Shown here in pieces: positions 43,234 to 52,587 of a stretch of DNA of 64,000 nt (the stretch's first letter is position 1; each line of letters opens with the position of its first letter). The position numbers and the translations under genes are program-made. The stretch comes from JANNSO01 sp964485395 (GTDB taxonomy: Bacteria; Spirochaetota; Spirochaetia; Treponematales; UBA12059). The notes beneath the pieces were generated by a model that was not told where the DNA came from, did no database searches, and saw nothing but the letters and a program-made list of their open reading frames with translations. The stretch is taken from assembly GCA_964485395.1 (NCBI GenBank), contig CAZAJF010000018.1:15262-79261 (forward strand), written 5' to 3'.

Positions 43234-44958
43234 ATGTCAGTTGGTTATAAAGATTTACCGATCGAAGGAAAAGATCAAGATACTTTGGGTTTGATGCTCT
43301 ATGCAAAAAGTCTCAGTGATTTCGTAAAAAACTGCGATACGCCAATGACGATTGCAATTCAAGGTGATTGGGGTTCTGGTAAAACTTCTATGATGAATAT
43401 GATAAAAGAAAATCTGGGAAAAAACGTTATTCCTGTCTGGTTCAATACTTGGCATTATTCACAATTCGATATGGGGTCATATCTGTCGTTATCATTGATT
43501 AATAATTTTCTAGAGGAATTGCAACCGGAAAAAAGTGTGTTGGATGGATTTAAAAAATTTATGGGTTATGCGGTTAAAAACGCGATGACTATCGCCATTG
43601 AAAAAACCGCAGGGGAAACCTTAGCAGGTCAATTTGCCGATCGTTCACCTCTAATGGATATGGCGAATGAATTAAAGAGCTTGAAGGTAAGAATCGAAAA
43701 AGTTGTTAAAGATAAAATTGCAAAAGCGGGGGAGTCTAAGAAAATTGTTGTCTTTGTTGATGATTTGGATCGTCTGCCTCCGGATAAGGCGATCGAAGTT
43801 CTCGAGGTGATGAAGAATTTTCTTGATCTTGAAGGTTGCGTTTTTATTCTCGCTGTCGATTATGGCATTGTAGTTCAAGGTGTAAAAAAGAAATATGGCC
43901 AGGATGTTGAAGAAGCGAAAGGCCGGAGCTTCTTTGATAAGATTATTCAATTACCCTTTGTATTACCTATCGGCCAATATGATGTTACAAAATATATTGA
44001 AAAATTTTTAGCTGATAATGCAGATTTTTCTCCTCGGAACAAGACGGCGAAGAACCTAAATATCATGCAAGGATTGATAGGCGCATCTATCGGATTTAAT
44101 CCCCGCAGCATTAAGCGATTATTCAATTCCTATACCTTGCTTACGAGTGTAATGGAGGCGAAATACAAAAAAAACGAAAACTTAACGATAAAAAAAGATG
44201 ATCGGCAAAGGATCCTGTTTGCGATTTTATGCATGCAGATGGCATTTGACGTGATATATGATTACTTATTGGACAACCTCGATTCTATCGATGATATGTT
44301 TCTAAGTAGCCTGATGTCCGAGCCAAGTCTTAGAGAAAATGAAGTTATTTATAACCATATTAAGAAATCGAAAAACTTTCAGGAGCATCAATTACCTAGA
44401 ATTGCAAATTTTTTTGAGAGTTTTTATACAGCAATACAATGCGATGATAACGGAGAAGACTTATCTATTGACGAAGTAAATAATTTCCGTGAGGTAATGG
44501 CCTACTCATCTATTACCTCCTCCCGTACTGCAGCAAGTTTTGATGATACAAATAAGCTTATACGGTTCGATTCAGTTGCAAGTTATATCAAATATTTAAA
44601 GGACAATGATTTTAATCCGAAGGTAATTAAAATGCTTGAAGCAATTTATAATCAAGTGTCTCTCAAATATGTCAGCGAATCTGAGATTAACATAAGCAAA
44701 AGCTGCATCACCTTCAAGAATAAGAGCATTAAAACTCGAGCCATAAAATCTTTTATTTCCATAGCTCCCCAAAAGCAATCGATTGATATCGTGCTGAACA
44801 GAAGTGATTCACCTTTACCGGCAAATGCGAAGGACCATTGGTCGACAGCGTATAAAAACGTAATGTATTATATTCGGCTTACTGAAAAATCCGATATTAG
44901 TAGCGAACTTCCCGAGTCGTTGATCACCGAAAGCTTTGCTCGAACACAAATGCATTAA
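43234..44958 (+). CDS. KAP-family P-loop NTPase
   Basis: About 574 residues; of two adjacent ATGs (43231, 43234) the second has better spacing to AGGAG. Walker A QGDWGSGKTSMM near 45, VWFNTWHYSQF shortly after (KAP signature), Walker B KIVVFVDDLDRLPPDKA near 173, then FILAVDYGIVVQGVKKKYGQD with the family's conserved arginine-rich LFNSY region later. Unlike many KAP proteins no membrane helices interrupt the P-loop domain, so it looks cytoplasmic. The C-terminal half has no recognised domain. KAP NTPases are often on mobile or anti-phage elements (PifA of plasmid F is one). Codon use is AT-rich, unlike flanking genes; no second gene accompanies it. Confidence 0.88.
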   Translation: MSVGYKDLPIEGKDQDTLGLMLYAKSLSDFVKNCDTPMTIAIQGDWGSGKTSMMNMIKENLGKNVIPVWFNTWHYSQFDMGSYLSLSLINNFLEELQPEKSVLDGFKKFMGYAVKNAMTIAIEKTAGETLAGQFADRSPLMDMANELKSLKVRIEKVVKDKIAKAGESKKIVVFVDDLDRLPPDKAIEVLEVMKNFLDLEGCVFILAVDYGIVVQGVKKKYGQDVEEAKGRSFFDKIIQLPFVLPIGQYDVTKYIEKFLADNADFSPRNKTAKNLNIMQGLIGASIGFNPRSIKRLFNSYTLLTSVMEAKYKKNENLTIKKDDRQRILFAILCMQMAFDVIYDYLLDNLDSIDDMFLSSLMSEPSLRENEVIYNHIKKSKNFQEHQLPRIANFFESFYTAIQCDDNGEDLSIDEVNNFREVMAYSSITSSRTAASFDDTNKLIRFDSVASYIKYLKDNDFNPKVIKMLEAIYNQVSLKYVSESEINISKSCITFKNKSIKTRAIKSFISIAPQKQSIDIVLNRSDSPLPANAKDHWSTAYKNVMYYIRLTEKSDISSELPESLITESFARTQMH

Positions 44959-45133
44959 AAGAGCAAATGGTAAGCGGGTTTTAAGGTTTATATGCCTGAG
45001 TGCGAATTATTTTGAAATTGATGCTAAAAACGCTAGAAATTACCGAGATACATGTTAATTGTATGGAATAGGAGTATTTAGAAAATCAGTTCAGTATTTT
45101 TCTTAAATATATTGGATTAACAAGACTAACATA

Positions 45134-45170
45134 AATAAAGCAGCCTCATTTTTGAGGCTGCTTTATTTTT
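45134..45170. terminator. Bidirectional terminator between KAP and 5'-nucleotidase genes
   Basis: AATAAAGCAGCCTCA and TGAGGCTGCTTTATT form a 15-bp stem with a short T-rich loop; A/T runs on both sides let it work in either direction for the two convergent genes. Confidence 0.8.
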
Positions 45171-45202
45171 ATAAGTTCAGATTGGGATAATTATCGTTTT
45201 AA

Positions 45203-46786
45203 TTATTTCTTGATGAGCACGTTTACCGCGGGGGCCGTGATAGCTCCGGCTTTCTGGGCTACGGCAAGTAGAATGTCGCGGACCGGCTCGAAGGTTTCCA
45301 CGATGTTTTTAGCGGCGGGTTTCATCATGGTGTATTTGTCGCCACCGGTAAACTGGAAGTCGTTGGTACCTACCTTGTACATCTTGGCATCTTCGAGGGC
45401 AGTGCCGTTGGCAAGCGCCACCGAAACGATCTTGGACTTATAGGCCAAGGTCGGGTCATAGGTAACGATTACTCCGGCGAATTGACCGTTGCCGAAATCG
45501 GGGGAATCCAATCCGTGCTCGAGTGCTTTCTTGATATCCGCACCGGACATTTCGAAGGTAACGGTGTAATTGTCAAATGGCATGAGTTCCCAGAAATCCT
45601 TGACGAGAACATCGCCGGCCACAAAGCCTTTGCGCAGTCCGCCGCCGTTCTGGATGTACATGTCGAGCTTGTAATAATCGCGCAGGGTTTCGCAAACCCA
45701 GTAACCCATCGGTGTGACATTGACGTTCTTGTCATGGCTCAAGGCGCCGTTCAGGGTAGCTACCTTTTTGGTAAGGTCTCCGCCGAATTGAGCCATGTAG
45801 CGGGCGACGAGCGCTTTTACGTCCGGATTCTCCGCGATATCTTTTTTTGTCTTGAAGAATTCATTGACGCTGGGCGTGATTTTTTTGGTGCCGTCTTCGT
45901 TGAAGGTTATTGAAAGTTTGGCAAGTGTCCGGCCGTTGTAATAGCCCTGAACTACGGGAATGCCGTTAATGGATCCGGCAACCGTACTGTGGCTGTGTCC
46001 GCTTATAATGGCATCGAGGCCAACTACTTTGCCCAAGGACTCAAGCTCCATGTGAGTAGGCATTCCGATTGCTTTTGTGGCATCGACTTTGTCGGTACCG
46101 GCGGGAATATGCGCAAGCGCGATGATGAGTTCAGGCTTGATTTTCTTGTTCAGCTCGGTGATGATCGCCTGCGTTGCGGCAGCGGCATCGGTGATGTCAA
46201 ACGGTGCGATGTTCTTGGCAATGACGGTGGTCAGGGTGTCTTTGGTCATAAGGCCGATAATGGCAACCGTGTGGCCGCCGACTTTTACCAGTTTGTAGGG
46301 TTTTGCCCAGACGGGTGCTTTTCCCGTGGATTTTTCTATTATATTGGCTGCGAGAAATTCGATGTTGCCGTCTTTTTCCCATCCGGCGAAATTGGCGAGT
46401 CCCCAGTCCAATTCATGGTTTCCAACGGCGCTGAAGCGAAGGTTCAGCGTCTTGAAAAACTCGGAAACGATCAGTCCTTTCGTGATGGAAGAAAGCGCGC
46501 TGCCCTGGTAGTTGTCGCCCGCGGACAAGAGGATTGTGTTGGGATTGGCTTTTTGCGCATCGAGGATGACGGTGGCGAGTTTTGCGGCTCCCGGGCTTTT
46601 GCCGGTCAGTTCTTCATCCAAGGCGGCATGGAAATCATTGATTGAAATAAAATCGATGACTTTGGCCTTGCCGTTCTTGAGTAGATCGACGTTGGTTGAT
46701 CCGATTTCCGCGACCTTTGGCGCGGAAACGCAGGAAAAGACGAGGGCGGCGATCAATAGGATCGCGATTACATTAAACTTCTTCAC
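45203..46786 (-). CDS. 5'-nucleotidase / 2',3'-cyclic phosphodiesterase lipoprotein
   Basis: 527 residues from a GTG with AGGAGG upstream. Lipobox LVFSC (Cys19) predicts an envelope-anchored enzyme. The metallophosphoesterase domain has ISINDFHAAL, LLSAGDNYQGSAL, AVGNHELDWG, IALAHIPAG and AIISGHSHSTV (metal ligands in order). The C-terminal 5'-nucleotidase domain has NGGGLRKGFVAGD and LMPFDNYTV. Function: hydrolysis of extracellular nucleotides for purine/phosphate salvage. Probably monocistronic, ending at the shared terminator. Confidence 0.93.
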   Translation of the reverse strand: MKKFNVIAILLIAALVFSCVSAPKVAEIGSTNVDLLKNGKAKVIDFISINDFHAALDEELTGKSPGAAKLATVILDAQKANPNTILLSAGDNYQGSALSSITKGLIVSEFFKTLNLRFSAVGNHELDWGLANFAGWEKDGNIEFLAANIIEKSTGKAPVWAKPYKLVKVGGHTVAIIGLMTKDTLTTVIAKNIAPFDITDAAAATQAIITELNKKIKPELIIALAHIPAGTDKVDATKAIGMPTHMELESLGKVVGLDAIISGHSHSTVAGSINGIPVVQGYYNGRTLAKLSITFNEDGTKKITPSVNEFFKTKKDIAENPDVKALVARYMAQFGGDLTKKVATLNGALSHDKNVNVTPMGYWVCETLRDYYKLDMYIQNGGGLRKGFVAGDVLVKDFWELMPFDNYTVTFEMSGADIKKALEHGLDSPDFGNGQFAGVIVTYDPTLAYKSKIVSVALANGTALEDAKMYKVGTNDFQFTGGDKYTMMKPAAKNIVETFEPVRDILLAVAQKAGAITAPAVNVLIKK

Positions 46787-46909
46787 GCTAGAACCTCCTG
46801 ATAGTGATTTCGAAAAGCCACGATGCGCATTTATTCCGCACGGGGGGCAAATGTTATCATGGGGTGGTTAAAATTACAAGAAAAAAAGGAATTTTCAGGT
46901 GAAAGCGAA

Positions 46910-47587
46910 TTAAGAAATCTTCAGTTCGCTTTGCAGCATGGAAATCAGCGGAGACAGGCTGCCCCAATCGAAAAGTTCCAATTCGAGGATGCCGGTAAAG
47001 TTTCGTAAATAAGGCACGAGTTCCCGGAACCATCCGTCTTTAAGCGAAAACGGAGCGTGATCCTTGCCGTTTTCGATACCGTGAAGGTGTATCTGGCGTA
47101 TCAAGAACGCGTTGTTTTTCGCGAAAGCGGCCGGCGACGAGTCTTTAAGGAGCAGATGGCCTGAGTCCATGCAGAGCGGTATTTTTGGGAACAGGGCTTG
47201 AACAGCCTCGAAATTCCCCGCCGTCGTGTTTTCCAGGAGAAACTTGTCGCCGAAACGTCCGCGCCAATTTTCCAGCAAGCCGGCGTATTCCGCCAGGGTT
47301 TGTCCCGGACCGGGCGGGTGGACGATGAAATGAGTTACGAAATCTTCGCATGTATCCGGGAGGTTCGCAGTCTCGGCGGCGAGCAGGTTTGGCATGTGGA
47401 CGGTAAACGAGAATCGATTCGCGAACTTTTTGATTTCGGGCAGTTCGCTTTTAAGGAGCTTTCGCGCTTCCTCGTCCCACGAGAAGAAAAGCAGCTCGAC
47501 ATTGCGTACCGCGGCGTGCTTTTCGAGGAAGCGGAGGTTTTCCAGGTAGGTGCCCGGGATCACGTACGAAGGCACCGATAGAACCAT
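46910..47587 (-). CDS. cbiR: CbiR-like cobamide-remodelling hydrolase (TIM barrel)
   Basis: 225 residues of the xylose-isomerase/AP-endonuclease 2 TIM-barrel superfamily. Likely metal ligands: His in FTVHMPN, His in HFIVHPPG, Glu in LLENTTAGN, Asp/His in IPLCMDSGHLLL, His in QIHLHGIENGKDHAPF, Glu in LELELFDW. Generic annotation would be sugar phosphate isomerase/epimerase, but it starts 1 base after cobU stops, and CbiR enzymes, described in Akkermansia as hydrolysing cobamides to allow base exchange, belong to this superfamily. The specific CbiR call is inferred from that context. No cobalamin riboswitch was seen upstream. Confidence 0.55.
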   Translation of the reverse strand: MVLSVPSYVIPGTYLENLRFLEKHAAVRNVELLFFSWDEEARKLLKSELPEIKKFANRFSFTVHMPNLLAAETANLPDTCEDFVTHFIVHPPGPGQTLAEYAGLLENWRGRFGDKFLLENTTAGNFEAVQALFPKIPLCMDSGHLLLKDSSPAAFAKNNAFLIRQIHLHGIENGKDHAPFSLKDGWFRELVPYLRNFTGILELELFDWGSLSPLISMLQSELKIS

Positions 47588-47588
47588 G

Positions 47589-48071
47589 TTATTTTATCTT
47601 TATGGGAATCCCGGCTATCAGGAACTCCACGGCGTCGCAGGCGGCGGCGATTTTGGCATTGGCGATTCCCAGCGCCATGCCGTAGCGGCGGGAGAGCGGA
47701 TCCGCGGGTATGAGCCCCATGTTGGTTTCGTTGCTCACGATTACGATGTTGGCCGGAAGCGCCGCCAGGAAGGCGTCGAGCACCGCGGGCCACTGTGCCT
47801 CCCGCTCCGTAAAGAACATGTTGTTGAGCCACATGGGAATGCAGTCGAGCACCATGTTGTTGCGGACCGCGCGATCGATCGCGGTCGGTTCCTCGATGGT
47901 TGTGAAGCTGGCGCTCCGCTCTTCGCGGTGCCTGGCGATTCGATCCTTCATTTCGTCGTCGAACGCGGTGGCGGTGGCAAGAAAAAAACGCTCGCCCGGA
48001 AACGAGTCGGCAAGCACGAGGGCCCTGCTGGACTTTCCTGATTTTACCCCGCCCGTCAGTAAAGTTTTCAT
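47589..48071 (-). CDS. cobU: Adenosylcobinamide kinase/guanylyltransferase
   Basis: 160 residues from the ATG at 48071 (family about 180). It phosphorylates adenosylcobinamide and transfers GMP, late in cobamide assembly or salvage. P-loop TGGVKSGKSSRAL at the N-terminus, then ATAFDDEMKDRIARHREERS with the GMP-accepting His, TTIEEPTAIDRA, and IVIVSNETNMGLIPADPLSRRYG are the CobU/CobP blocks. No other cob genes are in the window, which suggests salvage; a CbiR-like gene follows. Confidence 0.88.
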   Translation of the reverse strand: MKTLLTGGVKSGKSSRALVLADSFPGERFFLATATAFDDEMKDRIARHREERSASFTTIEEPTAIDRAVRNNMVLDCIPMWLNNMFFTEREAQWPAVLDAFLAALPANIVIVSNETNMGLIPADPLSRRYGMALGIANAKIAAACDAVEFLIAGIPIKIK

Positions 48072-48102
48072 GCAGTGACCATACCCGCTAAAAGCCCCCG
48101 GG

Positions 48103-48516
48103 TCAAGGTTCCCAGATTTCCTGGCCTTCAAGTATGCGTTCGAGGTTGGGGCCGAATGCCTTGGCGTTGATGGGCTTTCCTATAAAACCGTGAAAACCGG
48201 CTTTTTTTACCTTCTCCAAATCGTCGCTCATCACGTTCGCCGTCAGGGCGACGATCCGGGAAACGCTGAATCTGGCGTCCGCCCGCATTTCTTTTATTAT
48301 TTGGTATCCGTCTTTTTCCGGCAGGTGCAGATCCAAGAGCACGAGATCGAACCTTGAGTCGTCCTTGAGCGACTGCGGATCATACCCTCCGGCCTTGTTG
48401 ATTTTCCCGGTATCCGCGCCGGCGAGCGACAGGAGGCGCGAAACGATAATCAGATTGTTCTCGTCATCCTCAACCACCAGTATCCGCGCACTTGACAGTC
48501 TCCGATTTTCAGTCAT
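48103..48516 (-). CDS. Response-regulator receiver protein
   Basis: 137 residues, a single receiver domain. ILVVEDDENNLIIVSRLL holds the acidic pocket, LVLLDLHLPEKDGYQI has the phosphorylated Asp, IVALTANV the Thr, and GKPINAKAF the Lys. There is no output domain. Its start overlaps the histidine kinase 3' end by 8 bases, so the two form a cognate pair. The sequence VxxxGFHGFIGKPI is typical of receivers from hybrid/HPt-type relays. Confidence 0.9.
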   Translation of the reverse strand: MTENRRLSSARILVVEDDENNLIIVSRLLSLAGADTGKINKAGGYDPQSLKDDSRFDLVLLDLHLPEKDGYQIIKEMRADARFSVSRIVALTANVMSDDLEKVKKAGFHGFIGKPINAKAFGPNLERILEGQEIWEP

Positions 48517-50365
48517 TCCAAATCCTTTTTCCTTTGGCCGGCGTCGCCTTCAATTGGAACCAGAAGCTCGTGCCTTTGCCTATAAAACCGCGGGCTTCCA
48601 GTTTTGAGCCATGCAGTTCAATGAAACGGCTGGCTATGGACAGACCGAGGCCGGTTCCGCCGGCATTCCTGTCCGGACCCGAATCGAGTTGCGTGAATTC
48701 CATCAACGCCCGGGGTACGTCCTTTTGGTCCATTCCTATTCCACTGTCCTGCACGGTGAATTTCACTGAATCCAGGACGACCTCGAGTTTCAGCCTTATA
48801 AAACCCTTCTCCGTGAATTTAACGGCGTTTGAAAGCAGATTGAGCAATATCTGCCTGAGCCGTATTCTATCCGCCTGTATGACTGGAAGGAAGTCGGGCA
48901 GTTCCACGATGAACTGTATCGGCCGGTTCCCGATCAGCGCCGGAATGGGTTTTACCGTTTCGGCCACGAAATCCGCCAGATCGATGTCCTCGGGGGATAA
49001 TTCCATTTTTCCCGATTCGATCTTTGCCAGATCGAGAACGTCGTTGATCAATTCGAGGAGGTGCCTTCCCGAGGTTTCTATCCTGGCGAGCAAGTCTTCC
49101 TGCTGTGGGCTTACCGCGCCTTCGGTGCCCTGCGCGAGCAGGAAAGAAAAATTAATGATCGCGTTGAGCGGAGTCCTGAGCTCGTGGGACATCGTCGCCA
49201 GAAAATGCGATTTCGTCCTGTTAGCGTCCTCAGCCTCCTTGCGGGCCTGCCTGGCCAAGGCATACGCCTTGGAATTGCCCAGTGCCGCGGCTGCATGGTT
49301 GGCCAGGGCGGTGCCGAATTCCAGGTCGTAGCCTGAAAACGACGGCTCGTCCATGCTGCGCCAGATCGCGAGGACGCCGAGGATCTTTCCCTGCGTGCAG
49401 AGGGGGATCGCCATGAGTTTCTCGTCGTCGGAGTCCAGTTCGCTTCCCTCGATATGGACGGCTCGGGAATCCGCGTTCGTGCTGTTCACTATCTCGCTGC
49501 ATCCCGTCACGGCGACGTGCCCCACGATTCCCTCGCCGAGCTTGGTAGTGTCGGCGAAAACGACGTCCTTTTCCGTGCCCGAAGCGGCTACGACCTTGAG
49601 CTCGGACTTGTCTTCGTCCACGAGATAAACGGCGCTCGTTTGGTTCGTGAGTATTTCCCTGGCGCTCGAGCTTATGGTTTCCAGCACCGCGTCGAGTTCC
49701 AGCGACGACGATATCTTTTCGGTTATGGAGAGCAGGGCTTTCGTCTCGTGAGCCCTCCGCGACGCTTCGCCGTAGGTTCGCGCGTTGTTCATGGCGCCGG
49801 CGATCGTTTCCGAGATGGACTCGAGAAAGGTTATGTCTTCCGTGCTGAAAAAGTCTTCGTAATCGAAATTCTGGATGGACAAGACTCCGAAGGCGGTGCC
49901 TCCCCAAACTATCGGTACTCCAAGCCACGATTTGGGTCGCCTGTCCGAATTGTTGATTCCTCCGAGTTCATCGATGCGCCGCGGGGTATCCCGCTGGATC
50001 ACCAGCGTTTTCCGGGTGCTCAATACGATGGAGGTCAGCCCTTGACCGATCGGCGTCGGATCTATGAATACCTGCTTGCCGTCGATGAGGAAATACGGTA
50101 CCTCGAAAACGCCTTTGCCGGGGTATGCCAGCGCGACATATACGATGCCCGTCGAGAAAATCGATTTCAGGTTTTCGGCTACTATTTCGCACATATGCGC
50201 GGCGTCGTTGTCGCCGTTCAGTTTCTGGCTTATGGAATTGAGTATGCAGAGCTTTTCTATCCTGTTTAACAAGCGGTGTTTTTCTACGTCCCCGAGCTTA
50301 TTCGAAAAAAGCGACTTTTCCAGGTCGGCGAGGAAAATTTCCCCGGGATCGCTTCCGATTAACAA
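48509..50365 (-). CDS. GAF-domain sensor histidine kinase
   Basis: 618 residues from a TTG (start uncertain). No membrane segment, so cytoplasmic. Two GAF-like domains at about 30-195 (SWLGVPIVWGGTAFGVLSIQNF) and 215-370 (SAVYLVDEDKSELKVVAASG, LMAIPLCTQGKILGVLAIW); HisKA SHFLATMSHELRTPLNAIINFS near 395; HATPase with LLNLLSNAVKFTEKG, FTVQDSGIGM and GTGLGLSIASRFIELHGS. The partner receiver gene overlaps downstream by 8 bases. The signal is probably an intracellular small molecule, redox or gas cue; this is not determinable. Confidence 0.92.
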   Translation of the reverse strand: MLIGSDPGEIFLADLEKSLFSNKLGDVEKHRLLNRIEKLCILNSISQKLNGDNDAAHMCEIVAENLKSIFSTGIVYVALAYPGKGVFEVPYFLIDGKQVFIDPTPIGQGLTSIVLSTRKTLVIQRDTPRRIDELGGINNSDRRPKSWLGVPIVWGGTAFGVLSIQNFDYEDFFSTEDITFLESISETIAGAMNNARTYGEASRRAHETKALLSITEKISSSLELDAVLETISSSAREILTNQTSAVYLVDEDKSELKVVAASGTEKDVVFADTTKLGEGIVGHVAVTGCSEIVNSTNADSRAVHIEGSELDSDDEKLMAIPLCTQGKILGVLAIWRSMDEPSFSGYDLEFGTALANHAAAALGNSKAYALARQARKEAEDANRTKSHFLATMSHELRTPLNAIINFSFLLAQGTEGAVSPQQEDLLARIETSGRHLLELINDVLDLAKIESGKMELSPEDIDLADFVAETVKPIPALIGNRPIQFIVELPDFLPVIQADRIRLRQILLNLLSNAVKFTEKGFIRLKLEVVLDSVKFTVQDSGIGMDQKDVPRALMEFTQLDSGPDRNAGGTGLGLSIASRFIELHGSKLEARGFIGKGTSFWFQLKATPAKGKRIWND

Positions 50366-50460
50366 GGTATCTCTCGCTGTCGCAGAATAAACTCGGAATA
50401 TCCCATAGCTTTATTCTAAATTGTTAAATGTGTATGCGCAAGCCGATTGTGACGCTGCTG

Positions 50461-50495
50461 TAATAAATAAAGGCCGCCCATCGTGATGGGCAGCC
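50461..50495 (-). terminator. Intrinsic terminator after serC
   Basis: On the minus strand GGCTGCCCATC pairs with GATGGGCGGCC (one mismatch) and TTTATTTATTA follows, 25 bases past the serC stop. Confidence 0.75.
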
Positions 50496-50519
50496 CTGGA
50501 AAAAGCTCGGATCGGCGAA

Positions 50520-51626
50520 TTACGCCGGGTTCTTGCCCATGAAATCCTGCATGAAGCCGACGGTGGTCTCGACGTCCTTGAGGCTGACGGCGTTGTAGGC
50601 CGAGAGGCGGATGCCGCCCATGGAGCGGTAGCCCTTGACCTGTACGATGCCGACGGCCTTGGCCGCCTTGATGAAAGCCTCGTCCAGTTCGGGGGTGGGA
50701 AGCTTGAAGTCCACGTTCATCCAGGAGCGTGAATCCACGTTGGCCAATCCCTGATAGTAGCCTTTCGATCCGTCCACGGCACCGTAGAGAGCCTTCTGCT
50801 TTGCGTCGTTGATCTTGCCCATCGCCGCGAGTCCACCGTTCTTCTTGAGCCAGCGGAGGACGAGGTTGAGGATATAGATGGAGAAACACGGCGGGGTGTT
50901 GAACATGGACTGCTTGTCCTTGAATACCTTGTAGGACAGCATCGTGGGCAGGTCGTCGTGCGCCTTCATGAGGAAGTCGTCTTTCATGGCGACGACGGTG
51001 ACGCCCGAGGGACCCAGATTTTTCTGCGCGCCGGCATAGAACATGCTGAACTTCGAGAAGTCCATGGGGCGGCTGAAAATGTCGGAGGACATATCGCAGA
51101 CGAGGGGTTTGCCCTTGACGTCGGGAATGTAGTTCCACTCGGTTCCGCAGACGGTGTTATTGCTGGTGTAGTGCACGTATTCGGCCGCAGGGTTGAGCTT
51201 GAGCTCCGACTGCTTGGGAATGGCTACGAATTTCTCGCCTTCAAGCTCCATATTGGCCGGCATGCTTATCTTGCCATAGCGCTTGGCTTCCTTGACGGCG
51301 GCCTTGGACCAATTGCCGGTTACGATATAGTCGGCTTGCTTGCCCTCGGCTGCGGCAGCGCCGAGATAGTTCATCGGCAGCATGAGGAACTGGGAGCTGG
51401 CGCCGCCCGTGCAGAACAGGACGTTGTAGTCCTTGCCGATGCCGGCTAGCTCGCGGAACAGATCCATGGTCTCCATGTGGAGGGCGTCGTATTCCTTGCC
51501 GCGGTGCGATACTTCCATGACCGAACAGCCGGTGCCGTTCCAGTCAAGCATTTCGTCGCGGGCCTGCTCGAGGACTTCCACGGGGATGGCGGCGGGACCC
51601 GCGCTGAAATTAATGACTCGTTTCAT
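50520..51626 (-). CDS. serC: Phosphoserine aminotransferase
   Basis: 368 residues, family length. It makes 3-phosphoserine from 3-phosphohydroxypyruvate with glutamate (serine biosynthesis; also vitamin B6 pathway in some bacteria). NFSAGPAAIPVEVLEQARDE and SHRGKEYDAL at the N-terminus, FCTGGASSQFLMLPMN, the PLP lysine in YAGAQKNLGPSGVTVV near 195, and YRSMGGIRLSAYNAV near the C-terminus are diagnostic. Its ATG overlaps the serA stop by one base, so serA-serC is one operon ending in a strong terminator. Confidence 0.96.
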   Translation of the reverse strand: MKRVINFSAGPAAIPVEVLEQARDEMLDWNGTGCSVMEVSHRGKEYDALHMETMDLFRELAGIGKDYNVLFCTGGASSQFLMLPMNYLGAAAAEGKQADYIVTGNWSKAAVKEAKRYGKISMPANMELEGEKFVAIPKQSELKLNPAAEYVHYTSNNTVCGTEWNYIPDVKGKPLVCDMSSDIFSRPMDFSKFSMFYAGAQKNLGPSGVTVVAMKDDFLMKAHDDLPTMLSYKVFKDKQSMFNTPPCFSIYILNLVLRWLKKNGGLAAMGKINDAKQKALYGAVDGSKGYYQGLANVDSRSWMNVDFKLPTPELDEAFIKAAKAVGIVQVKGYRSMGGIRLSAYNAVSLKDVETTVGFMQDFMGKNPA

Positions 51627-52510
51627 CAGTGTGCTCCTTTTTTGGCGGCGTAATTCTGAACGCGCTCTACGATGCAGTCACCCAGCCGGGCGAGGTTCTC
51701 TTCGCTGGACGCCCCTATGTGCGGCGTGAAAACGGTATTGGGGGCGCTGATGAGCGGGGAACCTTCAGGCGGCTCCTTGTCGTACACGTCGGCGGCGTAA
51801 CCGCCCAGAGTGCCTGCCTTCAGGGCTGCGGCGACATCGGCTTCCACGATAACCTGGCCGCGGCAGGTATTCACGATACGGACGCCTTTTTTCATCTTGG
51901 CGATGGTCGCCGCGTTGATCATGCCGCGGGTCTCGTCGGTAAGGGGAGTATGCAGCGAGATATAATCAGCCTGGGCGTAAACCTGGTCGAGAGTCATCAT
52001 TTGCGCAACGTCGCTCTTGTCCACGAATTTATCGTAGGCGATTATTTTCATGCCGAAGGCTTTGGCTCGCACGGCCACTTCGCGGGCAATGCGGCCGATA
52101 CCCACGAGTCCAAGGGTCTTGCCCATGAGCTCGGTGCGTTCAAGTTCTTTTTTAAGCCATTTACCCTGTTTCATGGAAGCATCCGCCTCGGCGATATGCG
52201 CAGGCATCGCTATCATCATGGCAAAGGCCAGTTCCGCGACCGCGACGCTGGAAGCCTCGGGAGTGTTGGTAACGACGACGCCCTTGGATTCCGCATAGGG
52301 TACGTCGATGGTATCGACGCCGACCCCGCCGCGAATCACGAACTTGAGTTTGGGTGCCTTGTCGATCATGGCCTTGTCGACCTTGGTCTTGGACCTGACG
52401 ATAATAATTTCGGCATCCGAGACTTTGCCCATATCCTGGGTTACCGTCCCGAAAGCTTCAAGACGCTTCGGCAAATCCGCCTGGAACGCGTCTGCAAGTA
52501 AAATAACCAT
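51626..52510 (-). CDS. serA: D-3-phosphoglycerate dehydrogenase (short form)
   Basis: 294 residues, lacking the C-terminal ACT regulatory domain, so serine feedback is not expected at this protein. NAD-binding GKTLGLVGIGRIAREVAVRAKAFGM near 130-155, catalytic Arg in VNTCRGQVI, and the catalytic His in TVFTPHIGASSEEN. AGGAGGT precedes the ATG. Role: first step of serine synthesis, with serC overlapping by one base. A generic 2-hydroxyacid dehydrogenase is the alternative, but the coupled serC strongly favours SerA. Confidence 0.92.
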   Translation of the reverse strand: MVILLADAFQADLPKRLEAFGTVTQDMGKVSDAEIIIVRSKTKVDKAMIDKAPKLKFVIRGGVGVDTIDVPYAESKGVVVTNTPEASSVAVAELAFAMMIAMPAHIAEADASMKQGKWLKKELERTELMGKTLGLVGIGRIAREVAVRAKAFGMKIIAYDKFVDKSDVAQMMTLDQVYAQADYISLHTPLTDETRGMINAATIAKMKKGVRIVNTCRGQVIVEADVAAALKAGTLGGYAADVYDKEPPEGSPLISAPNTVFTPHIGASSEENLARLGDCIVERVQNYAAKKGAH

Positions 52511-52587
52511 AGAGACCTCCTTATTTTTACGGCTTCCGAAAAAGCCTTCTTGTTTTCCTCAGGTCAGGGGTACGCCGATGAGCTTGG

